Positions 1 to 5,175 of a stretch of DNA of 5,194 bases are shown piece by piece. The notes below the pieces were generated by a model. It had not been told where the DNA came from, did no database searches, and worked only from the letters and a program-made list of their open reading frames with translations. How positions within the stretch are numbered: position 1 is the stretch's first letter; every line of letters begins with the position of its first letter. Made by a program: the position numbers and the translations under genes. Source of the DNA: Flavobacteriales bacterium (GTDB taxonomy: Bacteria > Bacteroidota > Bacteroidia > Flavobacteriales_D > Parvicellaceae); contig WFNC01000624.1 in assembly GCA_015488785.1 (NCBI GenBank), forward strand, positions 1-5,194, in the 5' to 3' direction.

Positions 1-142
1 CGTATTCACTTTGCGTACTGCTTGAGTCAGCATAGGTGGTTTGGATGAGGCGATTGGCTTGGTCATAGCGCATGGTGGTGACTCGACCGGCTCTATCGGT
101 GCTTTGGGTGATATTGCCATTGGCATTTGTTTGGAACAGCAC
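1..142 (-). CDS. Rhs/YD-repeat protein, internal fragment (runs off left edge)
   Basis: The minus strand has an open frame, entering at GTG 142-140 and continuing past position 1, of 47 visible residues. It reads as the repeated YD/RHS signature: NANGNITQSTDRAGR, then TTMRYDQANRL, then IQTTYADSSS. These follow the family pattern of G-x-x-T-x-x-x-Y-D-x-x-x-R-L. Rhs proteins are large secreted or surface toxins in which such repeats form a shell around a variable C-terminal toxin. Only one to two repeats are visible. Neither the N-terminal region nor the toxin tip is in the window. The frame stays open upstream to about 217, but residues before V1 are hydrophobic and A/T-rich (IFFLFII) and do not look like Rhs, so the recognisable gene appears broken near 142. 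It may be a 5'-truncated remnant or an orphan Rhs fragment. The GTG could be a chance start; no convincing Shine-Dalgarno precedes it. Confidence 0.75.
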   Translation of the reverse strand, partial: MLFQTNANGNITQSTDRAGRVTTMRYDQANRLIQTTYADSSSTQSEY

Positions 143-179
143 AATAATGAATAAGAAAAATATTTTTAATTGCAACTTA
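143..179. other. A/T-rich junction between Rhs fragment and intron 3' end
   Basis: These 37 bp form the 3' exon directly flanking the intron (minus-strand reading begins TAAGTTGCAATT). They are strongly A/T-rich and contain the perfect palindrome AAAAATATTTTT at 156-167. They do not resemble Rhs coding sequence, so the original break in the Rhs gene probably lies at about 142/143 rather than at the intron end. No gene is seen here. Confidence 0.5.
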
Positions 180-182
180 ATC

Positions 183-234
183 GCCGTAAAGCACTGTTTT
201 ATAAGGCATTTACCATCCTATACAGCCCTCCGGC
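183..234 (-). ncRNA. Group II intron domain VI with branch-point A
   Basis: On the minus strand GCCG (234-231) pairs with CGGC (186-183). Above it come A-U, two G-U, G-C and C-G pairs, and then a UGU/ACA step. The pairing is broken by a G opposite A at 187. That A lies eight bases from the proposed intron end at 180, the position expected of the lariat branch nucleotide. The distal half folds less cleanly (AUAGG with CCUUAU). Confidence 0.7.
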
Positions 235-237
235 ACA

Positions 238-270
238 GATCCGGACTTGCACTACTAATGCATCCGGCTC
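238..270 (-). ncRNA. Group II intron domain V (catalytic hairpin)
   Basis: The minus strand from 270 reads GAGCCGGAUGCA, then a short loop, then UGCAAGUCCGGAUC. The lower helix pairs GAGCCGGA with UCCGGAUC (one G-A mismatch at the third position), a two-base AG bulge follows on the 3' side, and UGCA pairs with UGCA in the upper helix. The AGC of the catalytic triad is present at positions 2-4. Size (33 nt) and shape match domain V, and it begins ten bases after the maturase stop codon, where it should. Confidence 0.85.
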
Positions 271-280
271 CTACATTGAG

Positions 281-1594
281 TCAAACGTAAAAACGTTGAT
301 TTGGATAAGAATGAGTGATCCTGACACTGGGTATGAAAAAGCTTATAATTCGCTTCATTTTAAACCAATTCAGTTTCTGCGCTTTATGGCTCCTTCTACG
401 TAGTGCTTTGATCCAAGCTTTACATATCTGCCCTCTAAAATTTGAGAGTGCTTTTATATTGCCTGGTACACCATGATAATTAGCATATCCTGTGATCACA
501 CTTTTTAACCATTTGCCTTGCACAACCAGATTAATATGCTTGTGTTTATTTAACAAGTCTTTAATCTGTTTGAGCTTGGCTCTCTGTTTCTTGGCTATGG
601 TCAAACGCTTTACGGTGTATAGACCGTTAGAAAGAAGCTTACTGCAAATATGACTAAAACCAAGAAACGTAAATGTTTCGGGCTTAGACAAACCTTGCCT
701 TGCTCTGTTCTTTGTCGCGTGTCGTCCAAATTCCAGTAGTCTGGTTTTTTCTTCATGTAATGTCAGGTTGAACGCTTCCATACGCTCTTTGAGTTGTTCC
801 AGTAACCTATTAGCATCGTGTTGATATTCACAGCTAATGACAAAGTCATCAGCATATCGTACGATGTAGATTTCTCCGCAACCTGTTTGTTTACGCCATT
901 TATTTATCCATAGATCGAGCACATAAAATAGATATATGTTCGCTAACAAGGGCGATAATACTGAACCTTGTGGCGAACCCATTTCACTAGCAGACCAATT
1001 CCCATCATCGCTTACACCTGCTTTTAACATCTTTTCTACCAGTAGTAATATCCTTTTATCTCTGATCCGGTGTGCTAAGAATTTCATCATCCAGTTATGG
1101 TCAATGTTATCAAAGAAACCCTTTATGTCTGCATCTATTACCCAATTGACTCGTTTTTCAGTCAACACAACATAGAGTGCATCCAGCGCTTTATGTTGAT
1201 GCCGTTTCGGTCTAAATCCGTAACTGAAACCCAGAAAGTCTTCCTCATAAATAGACTGAATTACCCAAACCAAAGCTTGTTGAACGACTTTGTCTTCAAC
1301 CACAGCGATACCTATCGGTCGCTGTCGCCCATCGGCCTTGAGTAGCCATATCCGTTTTGAGGCTTGAGGTTTATATCTTCCTTTGTGAATGTCACTGTGC
1401 AAGCGGTCGAGCTTTTCCATCAGATCATTACCATAGGAGTGCCATGTTAACCCATCAATGCCACGAGCTGCCTTTTTATTCAGGTTTTCGTAAGCCTCTT
1501 TGAGTAATGAGGGCGTGATATGATGCAGTAAGTTGTTAAAGCGAAGTGTTCGATTCTCTTTCGCCGTTTTTCGTATTCTGTACAGGCTACTCAT
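281..1594 (-). CDS. ltrA: Group II intron reverse transcriptase/maturase (no endonuclease domain)
   Basis: The 437-residue protein helps its intron fold and splice, and copies the RNA into DNA during retromobility. Residues about 20-50 match the RT-0 region (KKAARGIDGLTW). Palm motifs follow: DADIKGFFDNID (154-165, catalytic Asp at about 156), GSPQGSVLSPLLANIYL (206-222) and YADD (247-250, catalytic Asp pair). The thumb/maturase X domain covers about 330-437 and includes the L-x-x-F-R...W...L-R-R-R-S motif at 384-402 and a terminal IRITHSYPNQRF-like motif (RITHSYPNQRF). The protein ends there, so the C-terminal HNH endonuclease of LtrA-type proteins is absent. Start ATG 1594 has a weak GGGGT six bases upstream; no better in-frame start is visible. 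All catalytic residues are intact and the frame is unbroken, so it could be active. The symbol ltrA is used in the general family sense. Confidence 0.95.
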   Translation of the reverse strand: MSSLYRIRKTAKENRTLRFNNLLHHITPSLLKEAYENLNKKAARGIDGLTWHSYGNDLMEKLDRLHSDIHKGRYKPQASKRIWLLKADGRQRPIGIAVVEDKVVQQALVWVIQSIYEEDFLGFSYGFRPKRHQHKALDALYVVLTEKRVNWVIDADIKGFFDNIDHNWMMKFLAHRIRDKRILLLVEKMLKAGVSDDGNWSASEMGSPQGSVLSPLLANIYLFYVLDLWINKWRKQTGCGEIYIVRYADDFVISCEYQHDANRLLEQLKERMEAFNLTLHEEKTRLLEFGRHATKNRARQGLSKPETFTFLGFSHICSKLLSNGLYTVKRLTIAKKQRAKLKQIKDLLNKHKHINLVVQGKWLKSVITGYANYHGVPGNIKALSNFRGQICKAWIKALRRRSHKAQKLNWFKMKRIISFFIPSVRITHSYPNQRFYV

Positions 1595-2115
1595 TGTTTA
1601 CCCCAGTCTCTGTGTTCTGGTCACAAGAGCAGTGACAGAATTTCTCTTTGTCAAGGTACTTCGCTCCACTGACTCCGCCGTTCTCATTACAATCACTTTG
1701 TTCGCCTGCTTCTTCACTACTATTACCTTGTCTGACTTCCTGATAGCGTACACGCTAAGATTATGTTTATCACTTTCCTTAGCCGAACCACGATACTATG
1801 TGGCTACTTTCAGGATCTCCCGAGTTCCGCATAAGAAACATCCGTACATGCACCAGGTCTTCGACTCCGAAGAACCCAATGATCACTCACTATATGCTAA
1901 CGTGATCATCGATATTGCATTCCCCTTCAGGCAACAAGGTCTGCGTTCTTAACTATGATTTCGGAGCTCAATACTGAGCCTATACATTCCCCTGTCAACG
2001 CTTAACCATTACCCTTACGAGCAACCGCCCATGACTCGGAGCTCCAGCGGATAGCTAGTCCTTACTGGATAGAGGACTTGCACCTCCAATTTCCTACCGA
2101 TTTATCTCGGCGCAC
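1595..2115 (-). ncRNA. Group II intron 5' ribozyme region (domain I to start of domain IV)
   Basis: These 521 bases hold no credible protein gene; they form the 5' part of the intron RNA. The minus strand starts GTGCGCC and soon shows GGAGGTGCAAGTCC, a segment I recall from several bacterial group II introns. The EBS1 hairpin is at 1924-1939. Further GC-rich paired segments follow (for example GGTTCTTCGGAGTCGAAGACC around 1857-1877). An open frame on the opposite strand (1533-1952) has no family resemblance and is taken as a shadow of structured RNA. Confidence 0.75.
1924..1939 (-). other. EBS1 hairpin of the intron (exon recognition)
   Basis: In the RNA, CCUU (1939-1936) pairs with AAGG (1927-1924) and closes the eight-base loop GUUGCCUG. 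The loop bases UGCCUG (1933-1928) are perfectly complementary to CAGGCA, the last six bases of the 5' exon. Finding the complement inside a hairpin loop in the right domain supports both the EBS1 call and the 5' splice position at 2115/2116. Confidence 0.75.
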
Positions 2116-2121
2116 TGCCTG
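2116..2121 (-). other. IBS1, intron target-site sequence
   Basis: This is the 5' exon sequence CAGGCA immediately upstream of the intron, pairing with EBS1. With the intron removed, the empty site would read ...GGACAGGCA joined to TAAGTTGC.... Confidence 0.7.
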
Positions 2122-2181
2122 TCCTTTATACTTCCTTTTCTCTTCCATCAGCACTCTTTAGTTAGGTTAAACAATCAAATA

Positions 2182-2201
2182 GGTCAATATGATATTTGAC
2201 C
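2182..2201. terminator. Possible weak terminator hairpin after the TIR gene
   Basis: GGTCAA (2182-2187) and TTGACC (2196-2201) form a 6-bp stem with an 8-base A/T loop. On the minus strand it lies about 60 bp after the TIR stop codon and is followed by an interrupted T-rich stretch (TATTTGATTGTTT). On the plus strand it is followed by CCTTTCTTTTAT. The stem is short and the U-tract poor, so it is only a candidate. The rest of 2116-2260 shows no gene. Confidence 0.35.
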
Positions 2202-2260
2202 CCTTTCTTTTATGCCTCAGTTGTCCATTTTCTTGGTTCACTTACTTTCTTCATCTAATG

Positions 2261-4861
2261 TTATGTTTTGTACTCACTTTTATTTTGCAATAATTGTTGA
2301 GTTTTAACGGGTAAACTCATTTTTGATGATATCCATTGCCTGTCTTGATATTCAACATGATTCAAGTATAAATGCTGAACAACTAATTCCTGTAATAGTC
2401 TCTGAGCGATAGGATTTCCTTCAAAATCTGAATAAGCTTCTGATAATTCTTTTTTTTGTATTGATTTTGTAAACTCTAGTTGAATTGCAATATGGATTAG
2501 TCTCATTGCTGGAGATGTTTTGTGAGAATTTATGTCATCAAAAATTGGAATTAATTTATCTGATCCAAGAGAATTGGCTATTTTTTTTATAACAGAATAT
2601 GAAGTGCCATAACAAAGCATTAAAAAAATATTTCTTGCCTCACTTGTTATTTCCTCATCTGATAGTTTTTTATTTTCTTTGAAAATGTTTCGAATAAAAT
2701 TAAGAATATATTCCTGGTTTTCTTGTGTTGCAGTAAGAAAAAAATTAAGAAATTTTAGTCCAGAGGAATATGCTGATAGAGTAAGCTCTTTTAATTGTTC
2801 TTTTTTTAGTGAACCAGATCTGTTTCGCAACATTTGGCCAATTATTTCCACCAATTTTGCGGATCTATTGATTTCAGATAATATCTCATTATCATCATCC
2901 TCACTGTCATCATCTATTTCACATTCATTTGTAATATCGTCATTACTTTCATTTTCAATCATTTCTACATGATCTTTTACCTTAAGTTGTACTTCTCTCT
3001 CCTTGTCAATATCTTTTTGTTCAATAACTAGCTCAGGGATAGATGCAATGTAATCCATTAAATATTTTGTATCGTTTCGATCTAAGGTCGCTTCTGGATA
3101 TGCATCAAAAACTACCGAAGAATGTAGTAATATCTCATCAATTATTTGTTCATCTTTACTATGGTGAACCAAGAAAATCAAAATATTCGCATTTCTTTCT
3201 GTATGTATATTTTTACAAAGATGTTCAATAGAATTTGTGCAACAGTCAGCATCTAGATGGTCAGCTAAATATTTAGCAACATAAAAATAATAAATATATC
3301 TATATCCAAATCCAATAAATTCATTATTTTCTTTTAAAATTCCTGAGGAAAGTAATTCGGATATTACTTGTTGATGAGAGTCTAGTAAATAATGCTCAGA
3401 ATATGATTTTTGAAACTCTTCAAGTTTGGATTCATTGATCTTTTCAACACCCAAATCAAATAAATAATATGCCAATTCAGTTAGATAATTGATGTACAAA
3501 TCAAATTCACGAGGTTTAATTTTTACCTTTTCAAGATTTGTTTGAATAAGGGATTGATAACAATGACCATATGAAGTTAGGCTATAGTCTGATGGCTTTG
3601 AAGTTTCAAGTAACTGTATTACAGTCAAGACGTAAATAGGTTTTGGTGGTAAGATATTTTTTCTTATGATTGAATTTACATGAGTTGTAATTTTGTCACT
3701 TTCATCATGTAGCTCTTTAATATTTATGGTTTCTATTCGTCCGATACTATACCATTTTTCAATGAGTTCATTTCTTCTTAAATTTCCAAAGGAAAGAATT
3801 TCATGTTGCATAAAATCAGATAATTCAACAAATTTACTTTCATCATATTTTATTGATGTGTCTGATATAATTATTAGTACATCCACTGATTCAGCTAAAT
3901 TTTTTAATAATGTTTTTTGATAACGGATATTAATTTTTAGCTTATTATAATCATCAATAATTAAAACTCTTTGTTTCTTTGTTTTTTTGAAATTGTCTAA
4001 GGATTGTTCGGAATATTGTTCCTTAATTAGCCTGCTGAATAATTTGTCTTTATCAGTATCATGAATTTGTTTTCCATTACATAACAAAGGAAAAAAGTCT
4101 TGTTTTAAATAAGTATTAAATAGAATTTTTGACAGTGACGTTTTTCCACTTTGTTCACTACCTAGAATTAATTTTTTTGGTGCTATTGAATCAACCAGTT
4201 TCAAAGCTCTTATTGTTTTTCCAATATTATCATATTCAGATTTGATATTTTTCAAATCTGGAGCAACAAAAATATCATTGAGGGTTACTTTTTCTTTATG
4301 TTTATGATGAAAAACAACTTCGGTATCATTTAATTGTTCGATAAATTTGTCATTTAAAATTGAACAGTTATTCGATGAAGATTCATTATCGACTGTTTCT
4401 TCAATTTTTAGTGAGTTGTACTTATCAACCGCACACTCTATAGCATCAACAATTTCCACCCAAGCTTTATCTTGATTGGTATGATCGCATACAGGCATTC
4501 CATCTTTTGGGGCAGCTAAGTAAGGTTGTAGCTCTGTATTCTTCCACTTACAATGGCCAACAATTATTGGAATAATACGTACATCACTGTGTTCTTGCCT
4601 GCTCAGTGTTTCTTTAAGTTCTACTTCATAACAATACCAAGATGCAAGAAAATCAGCACTCACTATAAATACAACAAAATCAGCACTGATTAATTCACTT
4701 TTAATCTCATCATCAAGTTTATCTCCTACTATTAATTCCCTGTCATACCATTCATTAATAAGTTTTCTATGCTTTAAAGTAATTAAGTGCTTTTTTAAGT
4801 CATCAACAAAAGCTTCATCCTTATGGGAATAACTTATGAACATATTTACAGGATTAGCCAT
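2261..4861 (-). CDS. TIR-STAND (NLR-like) protein, probable anti-phage defence
   Basis: The protein has 866 residues and no signal peptide, so it is expected in the cytoplasm. Residues 1-150 are a TIR domain: MFISYSHKDEAFVDDL (7-22), VVFIVSADFLASWYCYEVEL (63-82) and IIPIIVGHCKWKNTELQPY (96-114). Glu81, in the YC-Y-E-V-E-L motif, is the likely NADase catalytic residue (Glu79 is the alternative). Residues about 215-535 resemble a STAND/NACHT NTPase: Walker A GSEQSGKTS (234-242), Walker B VLIIDD (299-304), a sensor-like strand VDVLIIISD (326-334), and a winged-helix-like end FGYRYIYYFYVAKYLA (518-533). Residues 550-866 look helical, with a very acidic stretch at about 635-665. In known TIR-NLR-type systems the C-terminal part senses the invader, the NTPase oligomerises, and the TIR domain consumes NAD+. 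ATG 4861 is preceded by AAAGGT at 6-bp spacing, and the TIR motif begins almost at once. The A/T-rich composition suggests transfer. The specific family, trigger and product are not identified. Confidence 0.88.
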   Translation of the reverse strand: MANPVNMFISYSHKDEAFVDDLKKHLITLKHRKLINEWYDRELIVGDKLDDEIKSELISADFVVFIVSADFLASWYCYEVELKETLSRQEHSDVRIIPIIVGHCKWKNTELQPYLAAPKDGMPVCDHTNQDKAWVEIVDAIECAVDKYNSLKIEETVDNESSSNNCSILNDKFIEQLNDTEVVFHHKHKEKVTLNDIFVAPDLKNIKSEYDNIGKTIRALKLVDSIAPKKLILGSEQSGKTSLSKILFNTYLKQDFFPLLCNGKQIHDTDKDKLFSRLIKEQYSEQSLDNFKKTKKQRVLIIDDYNKLKINIRYQKTLLKNLAESVDVLIIISDTSIKYDESKFVELSDFMQHEILSFGNLRRNELIEKWYSIGRIETINIKELHDESDKITTHVNSIIRKNILPPKPIYVLTVIQLLETSKPSDYSLTSYGHCYQSLIQTNLEKVKIKPREFDLYINYLTELAYYLFDLGVEKINESKLEEFQKSYSEHYLLDSHQQVISELLSSGILKENNEFIGFGYRYIYYFYVAKYLADHLDADCCTNSIEHLCKNIHTERNANILIFLVHHSKDEQIIDEILLHSSVVFDAYPEATLDRNDTKYLMDYIASIPELVIEQKDIDKEREVQLKVKDHVEMIENESNDDITNECEIDDDSEDDDNEILSEINRSAKLVEIIGQMLRNRSGSLKKEQLKELTLSAYSSGLKFLNFFLTATQENQEYILNFIRNIFKENKKLSDEEITSEARNIFLMLCYGTSYSVIKKIANSLGSDKLIPIFDDINSHKTSPAMRLIHIAIQLEFTKSIQKKELSEAYSDFEGNPIAQRLLQELVVQHLYLNHVEYQDRQWISSKMSLPVKTQQLLQNKSEYKT

Positions 4862-4866
4862 TTTTT

Positions 4867-4872
4867 ACCTTT
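4867..4872 (-). promoter_or_regulatory. Ribosome binding site of the TIR-STAND gene
   Basis: The minus strand reads AAAGGT about 6 bases before ATG 4861. It supports this start, which also places the conserved TIR beta-strand within ten residues of the N-terminus. Confidence 0.6.
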
Positions 4873-4884
4873 ATCTGTTTTTTA

Positions 4885-4913
4885 ATTTTATTTATGTGAT
4901 TTTGTTGTTTTCA
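4885..4913 (-). promoter_or_regulatory. Candidate promoter for the TIR-STAND gene
   Basis: The 60-bp A/T-rich leader between the attC-like site and ATG 4861 holds TAAAAT (4890-4885, five of six bases of the sigma-70 -10 box) with a poor TGAAAA 17 bp upstream. Since A/T-rich DNA yields such matches by chance, this is weak evidence. A promoter of its own would let the gene be expressed far from an integron promoter. Confidence 0.25.
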
Positions 4914-4921
4914 TTTTTGCA

Positions 4922-5043
4922 ACATAACGATTTAGTTAAGCGGACGGCCTACGGCCTACGGCAAAGGAGATAGATAGCAATGACTGAGAATAACCAAGAA
5001 AAATCGCCACCGAGTGCCGTTCCGCTTGAACGCCTTGTTGAAC
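4922..5043 (-). other. attC: attC-like integron recombination site (cassette on the TIR side)
   Basis: On the minus strand the order is R'' GTTCAAC (5043-5037, fits RYYYAAC), spacer, L'' arm GTTCAAGCGGAACGGC (5031-5016), a terminal region of about 67 nt, L' arm GCCGTCCGCTTAAC (4948-4935), spacer TAAATC, and R' GTTATGT (4928-4922; GTTRRRY with one mismatch). The arms pair except for two extra bases. On the plus strand, which would be the recombining bottom strand, these are a T at 5020/5021 and a G at 5028, about eight bases apart. This matches the two extrahelical bases (T12'' and G20'') known from attC-integrase structures. Asymmetric bulges, paired AAC/GTT ends, unpaired spacers and total length of about 122 nt all fit attC. 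The TIR gene starts 60 bp after R' in cassette orientation. No integrase gene is in the window. Confidence 0.7.
4944..4962. repeat. Short tandem repeat ACGGCCT in the attC arm
   Basis: ACGGCCT (4944-4950) is repeated at 4951-4957 and begins again as ACGGC at 4958-4962. Each ACGGC can pair with GCCGT at 5016-5020, so the attC stem could form in three registers. Confidence 0.75.
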
Positions 5044-5159
5044 GCCTTGTTGGACGAACCGCTATCGCGGAGAAAAGCAGTTCGTCATTCTATTTGGGTG
5101 TAACCTCATTAATTACCACTTATAGGAATAAGCAGGTAAATTGTGATCTCTTCAAATAA
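4980..5159 (+). CDS. Hypothetical 59-residue protein overlapping the attC-like site
   Basis: The open frame starts at ATG 4980 with a good AAAGGAGA ribosome binding site (4963-4970) nine bases upstream, and ends at TAA 5157-5159. The product starts MTENNQEKSPPSAVPLERL and contains the duplicated tetrapeptide ERLV-ERLV, caused by a 12-bp DNA repeat. It ends NCDLFK and has no signal peptide or membrane segment. I do not recognise it. It starts inside the attC-like site and runs opposite to the cassette direction, so it may be a chance frame. In its favour are the ribosome binding site and a further start codon 16 bp after its stop, which suggests an operon or a leader peptide. Confidence 0.35.
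   Translation: MTENNQEKSPPSAVPLERLVERLVGRTAIAEKSSSSFYLGVTSLITTYRNKQVNCDLFK
5028..5051. repeat. Perfect 12-bp tandem duplication at the attC R'' end
   Basis: GAACGCCTTGTT occurs at 5028-5039 and again at 5040-5051. On the minus strand this gives two RYYYAAC boxes, GTTCAAC (5043-5037) and GTCCAAC (5055-5049), either of which could act as R''. Confidence 0.85.
5053..5086. repeat. Nested inverted repeat
   Basis: GACGAAC (5053-5059) and GTTCGTC (5080-5086) are perfect inverted copies. Inside, CCGC (5059-5062) and GCGG (5067-5070) form a second small hairpin. There is no U-tract after it, so it is unlikely to be a terminator. Role unknown. Confidence 0.5.
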
Positions 5160-5170
5160 CAGAGGTTACA
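5099..5170. repeat. 9-bp inverted repeat covering the next start's ribosome binding site
   Basis: TGTAACCTC (5099-5107) and GAGGTTACA (5162-5170) are perfect inverted copies separated by 54 bp. The right copy contains the AGAGG that would serve ATG 5176. In RNA the pairing would hide that site; as DNA the half-sites lie 63 bp centre to centre, about six helical turns. Either a translational switch or an operator pair is possible. Confidence 0.5.
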
Positions 5171-5175
5171 ATCTA

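Larger units (their letters stand above)
180..2115 (-). mobile_element. Group II intron, apparently full length, with maturase ORF
   Basis: This is a self-splicing ribozyme and retroelement of about 1.94 kb. The 5' end is placed at 2115, where the minus strand reads GTGCGCCGAG, matching the GUGYG start of group II introns. The 3' end is placed at 180: domain VI closes with CGGC (186-183), and the RNA ends ...UUUACGGCGAU, giving an A-Y terminus with a mismatched A (187) eight bases from the end as the likely branch point. The six bases upstream of the intron (CAGGCA, 2121-2116) are fully complementary to UGCCUG in a hairpin loop at 1928-1933, a good IBS1-EBS1 pair. The maturase ORF ends just before domain V. 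I found no clear EBS2-IBS2 pair. The intron lies in the same direction as the upstream TIR gene, outside any intact gene. Its RNA parts (about 520 nt before the ORF) look longer than those of the compact IIC class; I do not assign a class. Confidence 0.88.

Noticed and set aside
156..167. AAAAATATTTTT palindrome
   Set aside because: A short palindrome in very A/T-rich DNA is expected by chance and has no other support.
72..403. Two plus-strand open frames across the Rhs fragment, intron domains V/VI and the end of the maturase
   Set aside because: They cross unrelated features on the opposite strand and show no motif or start signal.
936..1345. Plus-strand open frames opposite the maturase
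   Set aside because: They are shadows of the reverse transcriptase gene, whose motifs are unmistakable on the other strand.
1533..1952. Plus-strand open frame of 139 codons with hydrophobic stretches
   Set aside because: It lies antisense to the structured 5' region of the intron, has no ribosome binding site I can see, and no family resemblance.
180..2115. Group IIC intron inserted at a terminator or attC
   Set aside because: The RNA portion seems too long for the compact IIC class, no terminator or attC hairpin precedes the insertion site, and the EBS1 pairing alone explains the target. A class model would be decisive.
4922..5170. Retron-type msr-msd RNA before a reverse transcriptase
   Set aside because: The inverted repeats are too close together and no reverse transcriptase gene follows within view; the attC reading explains the main hairpin better.
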